DNA of 64,000 bases from Niastella sp. OAS944. GTDB taxonomy: Bacteria > Bacteroidota > Bacteroidia > Chitinophagales > Chitinophagaceae. The stretch covers positions 124,001-188,000 of the forward strand of contig JANUBW010000005.1 of NCBI GenBank assembly GCA_024809215.1. The letters run 5' to 3'. The notes below the pieces were generated by a model. It was given only the letters and a program-made list of their open reading frames with translations. It had not been told where the DNA came from and did not search any database. The position numbers and the translations under genes were made by a program. This document shows positions 53,338-62,700 of the stretch, in pieces (the first letter of the stretch is position 1; each line of letters opens with the position of its first letter).

Positions 53338-55329
53338 ATGATTACCAGAAATTCAATTATCCCTGCCCTGCTATTCGTGTTTTTACTAAGTGCATTTAAT
53401 ATCGTAAAAGCGCAACCTGCGTACAGTTGGGCAAAGTATTTCGACAACGCTGATCCGATCGGAGTAGATGTAGATGCTGCAGGAAATGTATATACAACAG
53501 GTACGTTTTCCGGCACCGCCGATTTTGATCCCGGCACAGGCGCCCGGCTCCTTACATCAAAAGGTTTCGGCGATATTTATATTACGAAGTCTGATGCTTC
53601 GGGTAACCTGCTTTGGGCAAAAAGCGTGGGAGGAAAGGCTGCAGATTTTATCAGGGGCATAAAAGTAGACGCCGCCGGTAATGTGTATTTAACCGGCACT
53701 TTTAAGGACACGGTTGATTTTGATCCTGGCGCCGGTGAACATGTAATGATAGGCTCTACTACACCGCTTAACTACTATATATACATTTTAAAGTTAGATG
53801 CTGACGGCAACTTTGTATGGGCTAAAAGCCTTACCAGTAGCAAATCAGGTTTTGCCTGTGCCATAACTGTAGACGGCGCAGGCAACGTGTATACTACCGG
53901 CAGTTTTTATGAAATTATGGATTTTGACCCCGGTCCGGGAACTTATAACCTCGATGCCGGTACCGAATACAGTCAAGATATCTTCATTTTGAAATTAGAT
54001 GCTTCAGGCAACTTAGCATGGGCAAAAAACATAGGGAGCAGTGGTGGCACCAACCAGGGGATAGGCATAGCCGTAGATGCAGTTGGCAATGTGTATACTA
54101 CAGGTTACTTTACCCGAACCGCCGATTTTGACCCTGGTACAGGAATACAAAACCTTTATGGAGCGTCTGATAATGATATTTTCATTTTAAAATTAAATGC
54201 TGCCGGCGATTATGTATGGGCTAAAAAAATGGGCGACAACGGTGTGCAGAGGGGAGGCAGCATTGCAGTGGATGCCAGCCAAAATGTATATACCACGGGT
54301 TATTTTGAAGGCACAGTCAATTTTGATCCGGGCTCAGGGGTACATCAACTGATGTCAAATGGTAACGCCGACGTGTATGTTTCAAAACTTGATGCTGCCG
54401 GCGACTATGTATGGGCCGTTAGCGTAGGTAGTACCGGCACCGATGAGGGGCAAAGCCTGGCATTGGATAACCTGAACAACGTGTATCTCACCGGTAGGTT
54501 TATAAATGACGTTGATTTTGATCCGGGCACAGGAACCCATAACCTTACTTCAGCTGCAGGTTCGTCTGATATCTTCCTTTTAAAATTAGATGCTTCGGGC
54601 GCCTGGCAATGGGCTGCCAATTTAGGAAGCAGCGGCGAGGATAATGGTGTAGCCATTGCTGTTACGGCTAATGATAACGTTTACACGACAGGATCTTTTG
54701 AAGGCACCGTTGATTTTGATTTTGGCTCAGGCACACAGGAGCTTACCACTGTTGCTACGGGTGCTTATATTTTGCACCTGGTTCCCTCGCCTTTACCACT
54801 CACCTTATTAAACTTTTCTGCCATAGACAAAGAAACGGAGGTGCAGTTGCAATGGCAAACCAGCCAGGAAGAAAATACCGCTTCATTTACCATTGAAAGA
54901 AGTGCAGATGGTAAGAAGTATGAGAACATTGGCTCAGTAGCGGCTGCCAGTAATAACCTCGTAAACAATTATACTTATAAGGATGCTCAGCCTGTAACAG
55001 GCACTGCTTTTTATCGCTTAAAGATGATAGATAAAGATGGACGGTTCACCAATAGCCGCATGGTTTCGGTAACAAGAAATGGCCGTGCACAACCCTTACA
55101 GGTATCGCCCAGCCCCGCAAAAGAGTTGCTGAATGTACAGGCTACCGGTACGGAAACTGTGCAGCTTCAGATCACTGATGCAACCGGCCGCATATGGCAA
55201 CAACAACACATAAACCTGAACGGTAAAACGTCTGCCTCTATAAATATTCAGGCGCTGCCCGCGGGCGTTTATTACTTATTAGTGAAAGGAAAACAAATAC
55301 AACAGGTACAACAGTTCGTAAAACAGTAA
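53338..55329 (+). CDS. Secreted SBBP-repeat beta-propeller with T9SS type A sorting tail
   Basis: The product is 663 residues with a signal peptide ending near VKAQ (about residue 23). Eight or so repeats of ~55 residues have the core DAAGNVYTTGTFSGTADFDP and GNLLWAKSVGG, the SBBP/propeller type. A CHU-like strand domain follows (about 485-575, ALQLQWQTSQE-like QLQWQTSQEENTASFTIER). The last ~80 residues are a type A T9SS tail (LQVSPSPAKELLNVQATG, LPAGVYYLLVKGKQ). It is probably an exported or surface-bound protein of unknown function. A terminator follows. Confidence 0.88.
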   Translation: MITRNSIIPALLFVFLLSAFNIVKAQPAYSWAKYFDNADPIGVDVDAAGNVYTTGTFSGTADFDPGTGARLLTSKGFGDIYITKSDASGNLLWAKSVGGKAADFIRGIKVDAAGNVYLTGTFKDTVDFDPGAGEHVMIGSTTPLNYYIYILKLDADGNFVWAKSLTSSKSGFACAITVDGAGNVYTTGSFYEIMDFDPGPGTYNLDAGTEYSQDIFILKLDASGNLAWAKNIGSSGGTNQGIGIAVDAVGNVYTTGYFTRTADFDPGTGIQNLYGASDNDIFILKLNAAGDYVWAKKMGDNGVQRGGSIAVDASQNVYTTGYFEGTVNFDPGSGVHQLMSNGNADVYVSKLDAAGDYVWAVSVGSTGTDEGQSLALDNLNNVYLTGRFINDVDFDPGTGTHNLTSAAGSSDIFLLKLDASGAWQWAANLGSSGEDNGVAIAVTANDNVYTTGSFEGTVDFDFGSGTQELTTVATGAYILHLVPSPLPLTLLNFSAIDKETEVQLQWQTSQEENTASFTIERSADGKKYENIGSVAAASNNLVNNYTYKDAQPVTGTAFYRLKMIDKDGRFTNSRMVSVTRNGRAQPLQVSPSPAKELLNVQATGTETVQLQITDATGRIWQQQHINLNGKTSASINIQALPAGVYYLLVKGKQIQQVQQFVKQ

Positions 55330-55341
55330 CAACTAAATAAG

Positions 55342-55369
55342 AGGCCCTCCCGATACATCCGGAGGGCCT
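55342..55369 (+). terminator. Intrinsic terminator of the SBBP-repeat gene
   Basis: The stem AGGCCCTCC/GGAGGGCCT is perfect with a 10-nt loop, followed by four T in all. It lies 12 bp after the stop codon and 15 bp before the convergent RNA-ligase-like gene's stop. Confidence 0.75.
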
Positions 55370-55384
55370 TTTGATTTATAATAA

Positions 55385-55948
55385 TTACCATTTGAATCCA
55401 AAATCACGCCGCTTGATCTTGCACATACGGCCATCGGGATGATGGAACACCACCCCTTCTCCCTTGAAGGTTTCCAGGAATTCTTTTATCGCTTCGAAAG
55501 TCCGTGGAAATTCGGGGTAGTTGATGTCGCCATGGGGCACCAGTATATGATCGGCTACATCGTCTTTATTGCTATTCACCTTGGGGCCTATTAATTCGTA
55601 TGTACCATCGGGTACGGGGTTGCCTAATGTGGCAAAACTATTGTGCCACCCTTGCATAAAATATTTATCTTCTTTTGCAGCAGTAACTTTTAACCATCCG
55701 GGCCAGTGACCTGTAATGGGATCAGGGTCCTGAGCAGGAATAAATCCATCGGGTGGTGTTTTACCTTGTTTTGCATCGTACCTTTTAAAGAGTATTCCAT
55801 CTTTTACGAGGCAACAGGTACCATCCCATTTATGGGTAGCAATACCTTCCCCTTCTAACACCCATTCACAACCGGGTGTTACTTCGTTTTTTGCAGGGTT
55901 GTTCGGCAGGCTATTCTCTCTTTTGAATAGCGTTGGGATCTTCTTCAT
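55385..55948 (-). CDS. Small RNA-ligase/nucleotidyltransferase-like protein (DUF5565-like)
   Basis: The product is 187 residues. The order of motifs fits covalent nucleotidyltransferases (ATP ligases, capping enzymes): motif I THKWDGTCC with the likely AMP-accepting Lys40, Arg56 in LFKRYDAK, motif IIIa-like TYELIGPKVN (116-125), motif IV EGVVFHH (164-170) and motif V CKIKRRDF (176-183). It contains little beyond the nucleotidyltransferase core. Family resemblance is to RNA ligase proteins of the DUF5565 group; ligation of RNA is inferred. It is a single gene preceded by a promoter, a structured leader and an intrinsic terminator (55978-56132), so its expression is probably controlled by attenuation. 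Confidence 0.75.
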   Translation of the reverse strand: MKKIPTLFKRENSLPNNPAKNEVTPGCEWVLEGEGIATHKWDGTCCLVKDGILFKRYDAKQGKTPPDGFIPAQDPDPITGHWPGWLKVTAAKEDKYFMQGWHNSFATLGNPVPDGTYELIGPKVNSNKDDVADHILVPHGDINYPEFPRTFEAIKEFLETFKGEGVVFHHPDGRMCKIKRRDFGFKW

Positions 55949-55977
55949 GTTTCATTGATTGTTATATGCATAAAAAA

Positions 55978-56003
55978 AAGCACCGACGGTACCGCCGGTG
56001 CTT
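55978..56003 (-). terminator. Terminator-like hairpin inside the RNA-ligase leader
   Basis: The stem AAGCACCGACGGT/ACCGCCGGTGCTT has one mismatch in 13 bp. On the minus strand it is followed by a T run (55979-55972), so it is a proper intrinsic terminator. It lies between the promoter at 56102-56132 and the start codon at 55948, hence the reading as an attenuator. If it always terminates, the upstream RNA is a stand-alone sRNA. Confidence 0.7.
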
Positions 56004-56096
56004 CACAATGTTATATAGTTAACATCATACCATAACACACCGGGTACCCGAAGGATAGCCACAGAGGAAGTTTTGATATGATGTCATAAATTTCAT
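55978..56096 (-). ncRNA. Structured leader RNA (candidate attenuator/riboswitch or sRNA)
   Basis: About 119 nt run from the predicted start (about 56096) to the terminator. A closing helix pairs 56075-56084 with 56022-56031 (10 bp, one wobble). Inside is a stem-loop with a UUCG loop (GGcUAuCC-UUCG-GGUAcCC). A further hairpin, ATGTTA-ACTATA-TAACAT at 56008-56025, shares 4 nt with the closing helix, so the two are partly exclusive. Terminator formation could thus depend on folding. No match to a known riboswitch was recognised. Confidence 0.4.
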
Positions 56097-56101
56097 GGGT
56101 G

Positions 56102-56132
56102 CAAAATTAGAAAGTTTTTAAAAGGATCAAAA
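56102..56132 (-). promoter_or_regulatory. Promoter of the RNA-ligase leader
   Basis: On the minus strand TTTTG (56132-56128), an 18-bp spacer and TAATTTTG (56109-56102). This is a strong fit to the Bacteroidota consensus. Confidence 0.6.
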
Positions 56133-56229
56133 TTTATTTTTAGAAAGAAAAAGTCTCATTATCAACTTTATCATCTCTATTAACCTATTCAACTTTTTCT
56201 TCGCGCAGCGCCAGCGTAGCAAGGGGCCC

Positions 56230-56253
56230 TTGTCAACTTGTTAACTTGTCAAC
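56230..56253. repeat. 8-bp tandem array TTGTCAAC/TTGTTAAC
   Basis: Three octamers, TTGTCAAC, TTGTTAAC and TTGTCAAC, in a gene-free spacer. Each is partly self-complementary (GTTAAC). The surrounding DNA is not coding. Confidence 0.6.
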
Positions 56254-56339
56254 CAACTCCTCAAACCAAGGTAACTAGGTATTTTCCTTCGTGAATAACT
56301 TTTCCTTATCATGATATTGATTACCAATGCAAACTTCTC

Positions 56340-56347
56340 TACATTTG
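56340..56347 (+). promoter_or_regulatory. -7 box (TACATTTG) for the secreted propeller gene cluster
   Basis: An exact TAnnTTTG match with a TTG 20 bp upstream (56317-56319), slightly longer spacing than usual. The start codon is at 56563, giving a long leader. Confidence 0.4.
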
Positions 56348-56562
56348 CGGCACCATAACCTAAATCCTTTATGAAACACATAACTACCGCCCTACAACCG
56401 ACATACGCACTATTTATCTACTGTTGTAATTCCTTTAATTTATAAGTCTTCCCCTTCTTCAATCATCTTATGAAACCCAACCGTTTTAAAATACTGCTTT
56501 AACCCGGGCAGATCCTGGAAACCTACGCTTGCTAATCATTATTCGTTAATTAATATTAAACC

Positions 56563-58653
56563 ATGAAGAAGTGTTTACTTTTTTTGTGGCTGGCACCCTT
56601 GTGTTTGCACGCGCAAATGCAAATGAACAGCTACAACCCTGGAACCTCCTTTACCTGTATTGCCGTTGACTCCAATTACAACATTTGGGCAGGAAGAAGT
56701 AACGGGGTTTATCAACTCAACAAATCGGCCAATGCCACAACGTTTACAGCGCTGGCGGGCACCTCTAACTTTAACGTACAGGCCCTGGCAGCCGACCATT
56801 GGGGTTATATTTGGGCCGGTCACAATGGTCGGGGCGGCAGCACCGCCGCCGGTGGTGGCATTGAACAAATTCCCATTAACAACCCGGCGGGATTGACGCA
56901 TTATTCGCCCGATAGAAATGCCCAATGTTTTACCTATCTGGCGCGTAATGGTATTGCCACCCTCAATTGCGCCGGTTTGGCGGTAGATTCCAATGGTTCT
57001 GTATGGAGTGCACATAAGTATCACGATCTCACTTCAAGCCCGGACTATATTGTAACACCGGGTACTTTTTCTTTCAACAATATGGCCACGCTTGGTTTTG
57101 TTTCGCGTGGCACCTGGCAGGATTATATTAACGGAGCAGAACCCGGCGAGCTTCCTTATCCCGCATATACCTGTAACCCCACGGTATCACAAACGCCGCA
57201 AACCCGCAACGTATATTGCGTGGCAGCAGGTAAAAACGAAGCGTGGATCAGCGTAGGTCCTTATACCAGTAAATCAGGTATTTCTTTCCCGGCCCGTGTG
57301 CTGAAATACAACCTTGATGCCACTTACACCGGCGTTTCCGCAGATTTTGCTACACTCGGTATTCCGGCCGGCGGCATATTCAACGGCTTGTGGCTTACGG
57401 CTACCGGTGATCTGTGGGTTACCATGAGCGCAGGTAAAGGTTTTGCGGTTCGCCGTAAAGGCAACTGGACGTATGTTAACACCGCCAATCTTTCCTGTAT
57501 CTTTCCTGCGGGCGCCAGCATCAACGCCAACGCTATCTGGGGCAATCGCCTGGGGCAGGTATTTATAGGTACCAATAAAGGCCTGATCGTTTACCACGGC
57601 AGCGGTTCTGTAAACAGCAAAAGTTCTTACACATTTTACACAGCGGCTACCCATGGCCTTATCAGTGATAATATCCTGGGCGGTGTTTCTGAAAAAGATT
57701 CCATTCAGTGGATCGCTACCAGCAATGGTATTATGAGCAGCACATTAGGCAGGAATTATCCGCTTATTAAAGACACAGCCGATTATCACGTATGTAACCT
57801 TCATGCGATAAACGATATTGAGGCCCAGAGCGAGCAGGATGTTACCGGCCGCAAGGATTACCACATCTATCACGTGGAAACAGAAGTTTGTACTACCACC
57901 GGCCCCAATGGCGGCAACTGTAATGCAGAATATGTGTACAAGCTGATGAAGGGCAACGTTAGCCTTACCGCCCCCACTCCTTTCGACTTTCCCTATGATG
58001 TGCTGGGAGTCGTTATGCTGAAAGCTGCCAATAAGAATACGGTGGCAGATATGGTGTACCGGCATGTGAGTGCGTTTGACCCGGCCACTATGGAAACCAA
58101 CAGCAACGGCGGCATCAAATACATATCGCAGGTGCTTGATGGAACCTATCTCGCGCTGCACAATACCGCGCCCTCCAATAAAAAAGTTCCCTGGTTAAGC
58201 GATCGTGTAGACAAAGATTTTCGGGCTTTCTGGATGCTAAAACAAAAAGCGGATAACCCGGATTCCGTGGTAGCCTGTCACACCTACAATTTGTACAATA
58301 GCCAGCTATTTATCAATGACCGCGTTCTTTACGACCGCACGTTAGATAATTGGGTTTGTGGTAACCAACTGCGCGATACCCGTTACGACCAGGTATGGAT
58401 CTATCCGAATGATAAGGACCTCACGTTTACAAACTATACACAGCCCGGCCACTTCCTGTCGCCCGGCAAAGTATTCCGCAGTGTGGTGGAAGAATGCGGT
58501 AAAGTAAAGATCGTAACGGTGGGTACCGGTTTAAGTTATTGCGGCAGCGTTGGCACCGGAGAAAATAATGCCATCGGCAATATCATCGTTGGTTCCATCC
58601 TGTTTAAAAATATCGATCTGCGGTTAAAGAAAACATTTGAGGCCGGTCACTAA
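56563..58653 (+). CDS. Secreted two-component-regulator-propeller-like protein
   Basis: The product is 696 residues with a signal peptide ending near LHAQ (about residue 18). The first ~400 residues are Reg_prop-like propeller blades: FTCIAVDSNYNIWAGRSNGVY, AADHWGYIWAGHNG, LAVDSNGSVWSAHKY and GQVFIGTNKGLIVYHG. The remaining ~300 are a different domain with several Cys residues and no recognised fold (WMLKQKADNPDSVVACHTYN, NWVCGNQLRDTRYDQVWIYP). It lacks a T9SS tail at its end (KKTFEAGH), unlike its neighbour. It is 15 bp upstream of the next gene, so cotranscribed. The function is unknown. Confidence 0.7.
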   Translation: MKKCLLFLWLAPLCLHAQMQMNSYNPGTSFTCIAVDSNYNIWAGRSNGVYQLNKSANATTFTALAGTSNFNVQALAADHWGYIWAGHNGRGGSTAAGGGIEQIPINNPAGLTHYSPDRNAQCFTYLARNGIATLNCAGLAVDSNGSVWSAHKYHDLTSSPDYIVTPGTFSFNNMATLGFVSRGTWQDYINGAEPGELPYPAYTCNPTVSQTPQTRNVYCVAAGKNEAWISVGPYTSKSGISFPARVLKYNLDATYTGVSADFATLGIPAGGIFNGLWLTATGDLWVTMSAGKGFAVRRKGNWTYVNTANLSCIFPAGASINANAIWGNRLGQVFIGTNKGLIVYHGSGSVNSKSSYTFYTAATHGLISDNILGGVSEKDSIQWIATSNGIMSSTLGRNYPLIKDTADYHVCNLHAINDIEAQSEQDVTGRKDYHIYHVETEVCTTTGPNGGNCNAEYVYKLMKGNVSLTAPTPFDFPYDVLGVVMLKAANKNTVADMVYRHVSAFDPATMETNSNGGIKYISQVLDGTYLALHNTAPSNKKVPWLSDRVDKDFRAFWMLKQKADNPDSVVACHTYNLYNSQLFINDRVLYDRTLDNWVCGNQLRDTRYDQVWIYPNDKDLTFTNYTQPGHFLSPGKVFRSVVEECGKVKIVTVGTGLSYCGSVGTGENNAIGNIIVGSILFKNIDLRLKKTFEAGH

Positions 58654-58668
58654 TAAAACACTATTATC

Positions 58669-59637
58669 ATGAAACAACTATTCATTACCATACTGGCGCT
58701 GTTTACCATCGCTATTGCCGGACACGCGCAACCAGCGGAATTATTTTCCAGGACATGGAAGGTAGAAAAACAGGTGGATGTACTGCGCGGTTCAGAAGTT
58801 GCCACCATATTCCACAAGGATTCTGTAAACAATGTAGCTAACTATGCAAGTCTGAAATACAACTTCTTTAACAACGGAACTTATACGATCACGTCAGACA
58901 GCACCTCTTACCAGGGAACCTGGGCTATCAATGCAACGGGCGATTCAACGATCATCGATACGGTCCCATTTTTGTTGACCGAGCTTTCTGCCGCCCGTTT
59001 CACTACCCGCGGCTTTACGCTTACCGAGGCAGACGCTAGCGGCACCCTTGACAGCCTGTTTTCATACGTTACCTTATACCCCATGGCTGCCTTGCCCGTA
59101 AGCCTGTTGTCTTTTAACGGCCAGTATAACAACAACCAGGTAAAGCTAACCTGGTCAACAGCACAGGAGCAACAAAACAAAGTGTTCGAGGTGCAGTACA
59201 GCGCCAGTGGTTACGATTTTGAGACCATTGGCACTGTGGCTGGTAATATGAACAGCAACCAGGTAAACAGTTATCAGTTCAATACCACGCATTACCAGTT
59301 GGGTAAGAATTTTTACCGGTTGAAACAGGTTGATGTTGATGGTCGTTCAACTATTTCTTCTATTGCAACCATTTTAATAGACCAGCAAACGGTTATCAGT
59401 TTGGCGCCCAACCCGGCATCAACCAAATTGAACCTGTCGGTTGCCCAGCCGGTAAATGGCAGGTTGCAATTAACGATAACTACCATTGCCGGCCAGCAGG
59501 TATGGGCAACCACACTTACTGGAAATACAAGCATTACTGTTATAAATTTGCCTGCTTTAACAAGAGGGGTGTATGTTGCTACTATTATGAATAGCAAAGG
59601 TGAGAAGCTGTTTGTTAATAAGCTGGTGATCCAATAA
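58669..59637 (+). CDS. Secreted protein with T9SS type A sorting tail
   Basis: The product is 322 residues with a signal peptide ending near GHAQ (about residue 21). Residues ~25-140 look like a small lipocalin-like beta domain (SRTWKVEKQVDVLRG, NNGTYTITSDSTSYQGTW). Residues ~145-230 match the FnIII-like strand domain before many T9SS tails (LLSFNGQYNNNQVKLTWSTA). The end (LAPNPASTKLNLSVAQPVNG, LPALTRGVYVATIMNSKGEK) is a type A tail. It is exported by type IX secretion. The substrate or binding partner is unknown. It follows the propeller gene by 15 bp. Confidence 0.85.
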   Translation: MKQLFITILALFTIAIAGHAQPAELFSRTWKVEKQVDVLRGSEVATIFHKDSVNNVANYASLKYNFFNNGTYTITSDSTSYQGTWAINATGDSTIIDTVPFLLTELSAARFTTRGFTLTEADASGTLDSLFSYVTLYPMAALPVSLLSFNGQYNNNQVKLTWSTAQEQQNKVFEVQYSASGYDFETIGTVAGNMNSNQVNSYQFNTTHYQLGKNFYRLKQVDVDGRSTISSIATILIDQQTVISLAPNPASTKLNLSVAQPVNGRLQLTITTIAGQQVWATTLTGNTSITVINLPALTRGVYVATIMNSKGEKLFVNKLVIQ

Positions 59638-59644
59638 AATATAT

Positions 59645-59709
59645 GTTACCGGTTACCAGGTACCGGTTGCCAGGCTAAGCCCGGTAACTGGAAACCGGAA
59701 ACCGGTAAC
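59645..59709. repeat. Inverted pair of 7-bp tandem arrays
   Basis: Four heptamers (GTTACCG, GTTACCA, GGTACCG, GTTGCCA), a 9-bp spacer GGCTAAGCC, then four in the opposite sense (CGGTAAC, TGGAAAC, CGGAAAC, CGGTAAC). The outer 10 bp are perfectly complementary. It lies in the 87-bp gap between two parallel genes. RNA from it could form a long imperfect hairpin. Confidence 0.75.
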
Positions 59710-59724
59710 TCTTTACTAAGGTTT

Positions 59725-62700
59725 ATGAGAAAGTATCTAGGTACCCTGTTTATAGTCCTGATTAGTTGCTGTTCCCTAATGGCACAAACCGCCGATTTTT
59801 CTATAAACAAAAGAGAAGGCTGCGTTCCGCTTGGTGGCGTAAACTTTACCGATCTTTCAACCGGAGGTACGGTGGTGCGCCGCGACTGGAACCTGGGCAA
59901 TGGGACGATCATCAACAATGGCGCCGCTACAGTAGGCACCAACTATTTAACAGCCGGTACTTATACCGTTATCCTTACCGTTACTTTTTCAAATGGTGAT
60001 GTAAGGGTGAAACAGGATATTGTAACGGTACATCCAAAACCGGTGGCCGCTTTTACCGGCGATGACCTCGCAGGCTGTTCACCCCACACAGTAAACTTTA
60101 CAAACCAGGCCACCACGGCAACCGGTTCCATTACCAATTATCTGTGGGACTTTGGCGCCGGCGGCAGTTCTATCCCAAACCCTTTGTTTACTTACACCAA
60201 CAATGGCAATTATAATGTATCGCTGATAGTAACCAACAACTGGGGCTGTAGCAGCGATGCCGCTATTAAAACCCAATACATTCAGGTATACCAGAAGGTT
60301 ACTGCCTCTTTTAACATTCCCGCTAATTCCAGTTGTGATATACCTTTTACCACCAGTTTTGTAAACACCAGTACAGGCGGCGGAACAATAACGTATTTAT
60401 GGGATTTTGGCGACGGTCAAACCTCAACCGATGCCAACCCAACCCATACTTATGCCAGTACAGGCGCTTATACCGTTACGCTTACTGCAAAGAACGGCAC
60501 TAATTGCACCAATACCACTGTTCGTAGTAATGGCGTGCTGGTTGGTAAACCAACCGTTTCTATTACCGCGCCCGACACCGTATGTTCAGGCGCAACCACA
60601 ACCTTATATGGAAATATTACACCAGCAGCTTTTATCAGTACGGTAAAATGGTTATTCCCCGATAACAATGCCATACAATACGGACAAAACGTTTCGCATA
60701 CATTTGCCACCCCCGGCGATTACGACATTATGATGATCGCATATAATGCTGCCGGGTGTAACGATACTGCCCACCACATTATTAATGTTCGGCCCAAATT
60801 GCAGGCCGACTTTTCTATGGATAAAACCGTTGGCTGTAGTATACCTTTTACAGTTCAGTTCACTAACCTAAGCAATCCACCTGATCATTTAAAATACGAC
60901 TGGAATTTTGGCGATGGCATACACGATGCCACTGAAAGTCCCACGCATACCTACACCAATTTTGCAAATTATACAGTAACGCTTACTATCACCGATACCC
61001 TCACTGGTTGCACTACTTACATGCAAAAGCCCGGTATTATAAAAATTCAGCAACCGCAGGTTGACTTTACCTATACCCCGCACGATGGGTGTAAGCCATT
61101 GCCTGTAAAAGCCACGGCACGAATAACCAACCTGCTTGACCCTATTGTTAGCTATGAATGGGATTTTGGCGATGGTTATACCACAAGCACAACGGTTGAC
61201 AATGCCACGCATGTTTACACGGGTGCCGGTGGTTATTTCATTACACTAAAGATCATTACCGCCCAAGGTTGTACGGTTAGTTCAACTGCCAAACCGGTAA
61301 CCATAGCCGATCTCTGCGACGACGATGGTTCAGGTGGCGGCGGAGGCGGTGGAGGTGGTGGTGGCGGCTTCACCATTGGCAAAACCTGTAGTGATAAATA
61401 TACCCTCACTCTCACCGATACAGTAGCCAACTCAGTTCCGCTTAGCTGGGATTTTGGCGACGGTTCGCCATTGTATACTACACCGCCGTTGAATCCTGTT
61501 GTTCATGCTTACCCCAATACAGCCACCAAATATGTAGTGGAGGTTACCCGCAGGGATCTGCTCACCGGTAACGTTTCTACAGGCCGTGTACGGGTGGTGA
61601 TCATAGATGAACATCCCAATTTTGTTCCCGATGTTACCGACATCTGTAACAACAAAACCGTGAATTTCCGTACCATCGGCATCGATAGTTCGCTTATTGC
61701 CAAATACACCTGGGATTTTGGCGATAGTACCGTGCGCCAGGTTATCAATAACAGAAATTATTACAACACATACGGTCTGTATCTCAATGGCAATACCTCT
61801 CACCAATACACAGATACAGGCGTGTTTTATGTAAAGCTCATCATTGAAGATAAACTGGGATGTGTTGATTCATTTCAATATGCAGTGCCCATAACGGTGA
61901 AAGGGCCGGCCGCTGGTTTTACAGGCACACCGCTCACTACCTGCGACCCTACCCTGCTTGTAAACTTTACCGATACCAGCAAACAAAACGGCAGTACGCC
62001 CATTATAGAATGGAGCTGGAATTTTGGCGATGGTTCGCCGGTATATACCACCACACAGGATACCGCGCTTTCGCATACGTACAGCAATAACAGTTATGTA
62101 CGATTTTACACCGTATCGCTAACGATAAAAGACGCCATTGGTTGTACGGCGCAGGCCAGCTATACCAATTATGTAAAAGCGTATAGACCCAAGGCATCTT
62201 TCTTTAGTTACGACACGCTGAAGTGCGGCAGTACCAGTGTATATATGTACAACTATTCAAATGCTTATAATGCCACTTATAAATGGGATTTTGGCGATGG
62301 CGCCAGCGCTACCAGCTATAATGCTTCACATACATACAGCACAACCGGTCAATATGATATTAAGCTGGTGGTGAAAGATGAGAATGGTTGTATGGATAGT
62401 ATTACCACACCTGCCTATATAAAACTGGTAAAACCTAAAGCCGAATTCAGCGCAAAAGATACCAGCAACTGTGCGCCTGTGGGTGTGTTGTTTGCCGATA
62501 GTTCAACCTATGCCAATAAATATGTATGGGATTTTGGCGATGGCGGAACCGGCTCTACCGATAAAGATCCGGCACGCCATATTTACCCACTGCCCGGCTA
62601 TTACCCGGTAACGTTACACATTACCGGTGTAAGCGGCTGTCTTGATTCCATAACAAAGATCATTCACATAAAAGGACCTATCGCCCAGTTGCATACCGGC

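Larger units (their letters stand above)
55949..56562. other. 614-bp intergenic region with leader RNA and two promoters
   Basis: It separates the RNA-ligase-like gene (minus) from the secreted propeller gene (plus). It holds the minus promoter at 56102-56132, the leader and terminator at 55978-56096, an octamer array at 56230-56253 and a plus -7 box at 56340-56347. A possible 24-codon ORF (56371-56445) is weak. The rest shows nothing. Confidence 0.6.

Noticed and set aside
55978..56096. Known 4.5S (SRP) RNA, 6S RNA or known riboswitch
   Set aside because: The conserved loops of those RNAs could not be found; left as an unnamed leader RNA.
56371..56445. 24-codon ORF in the leader of the secreted propeller gene
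   Set aside because: Composition is ordinary, there is no overlap with a hairpin and no regulatory amino-acid run.
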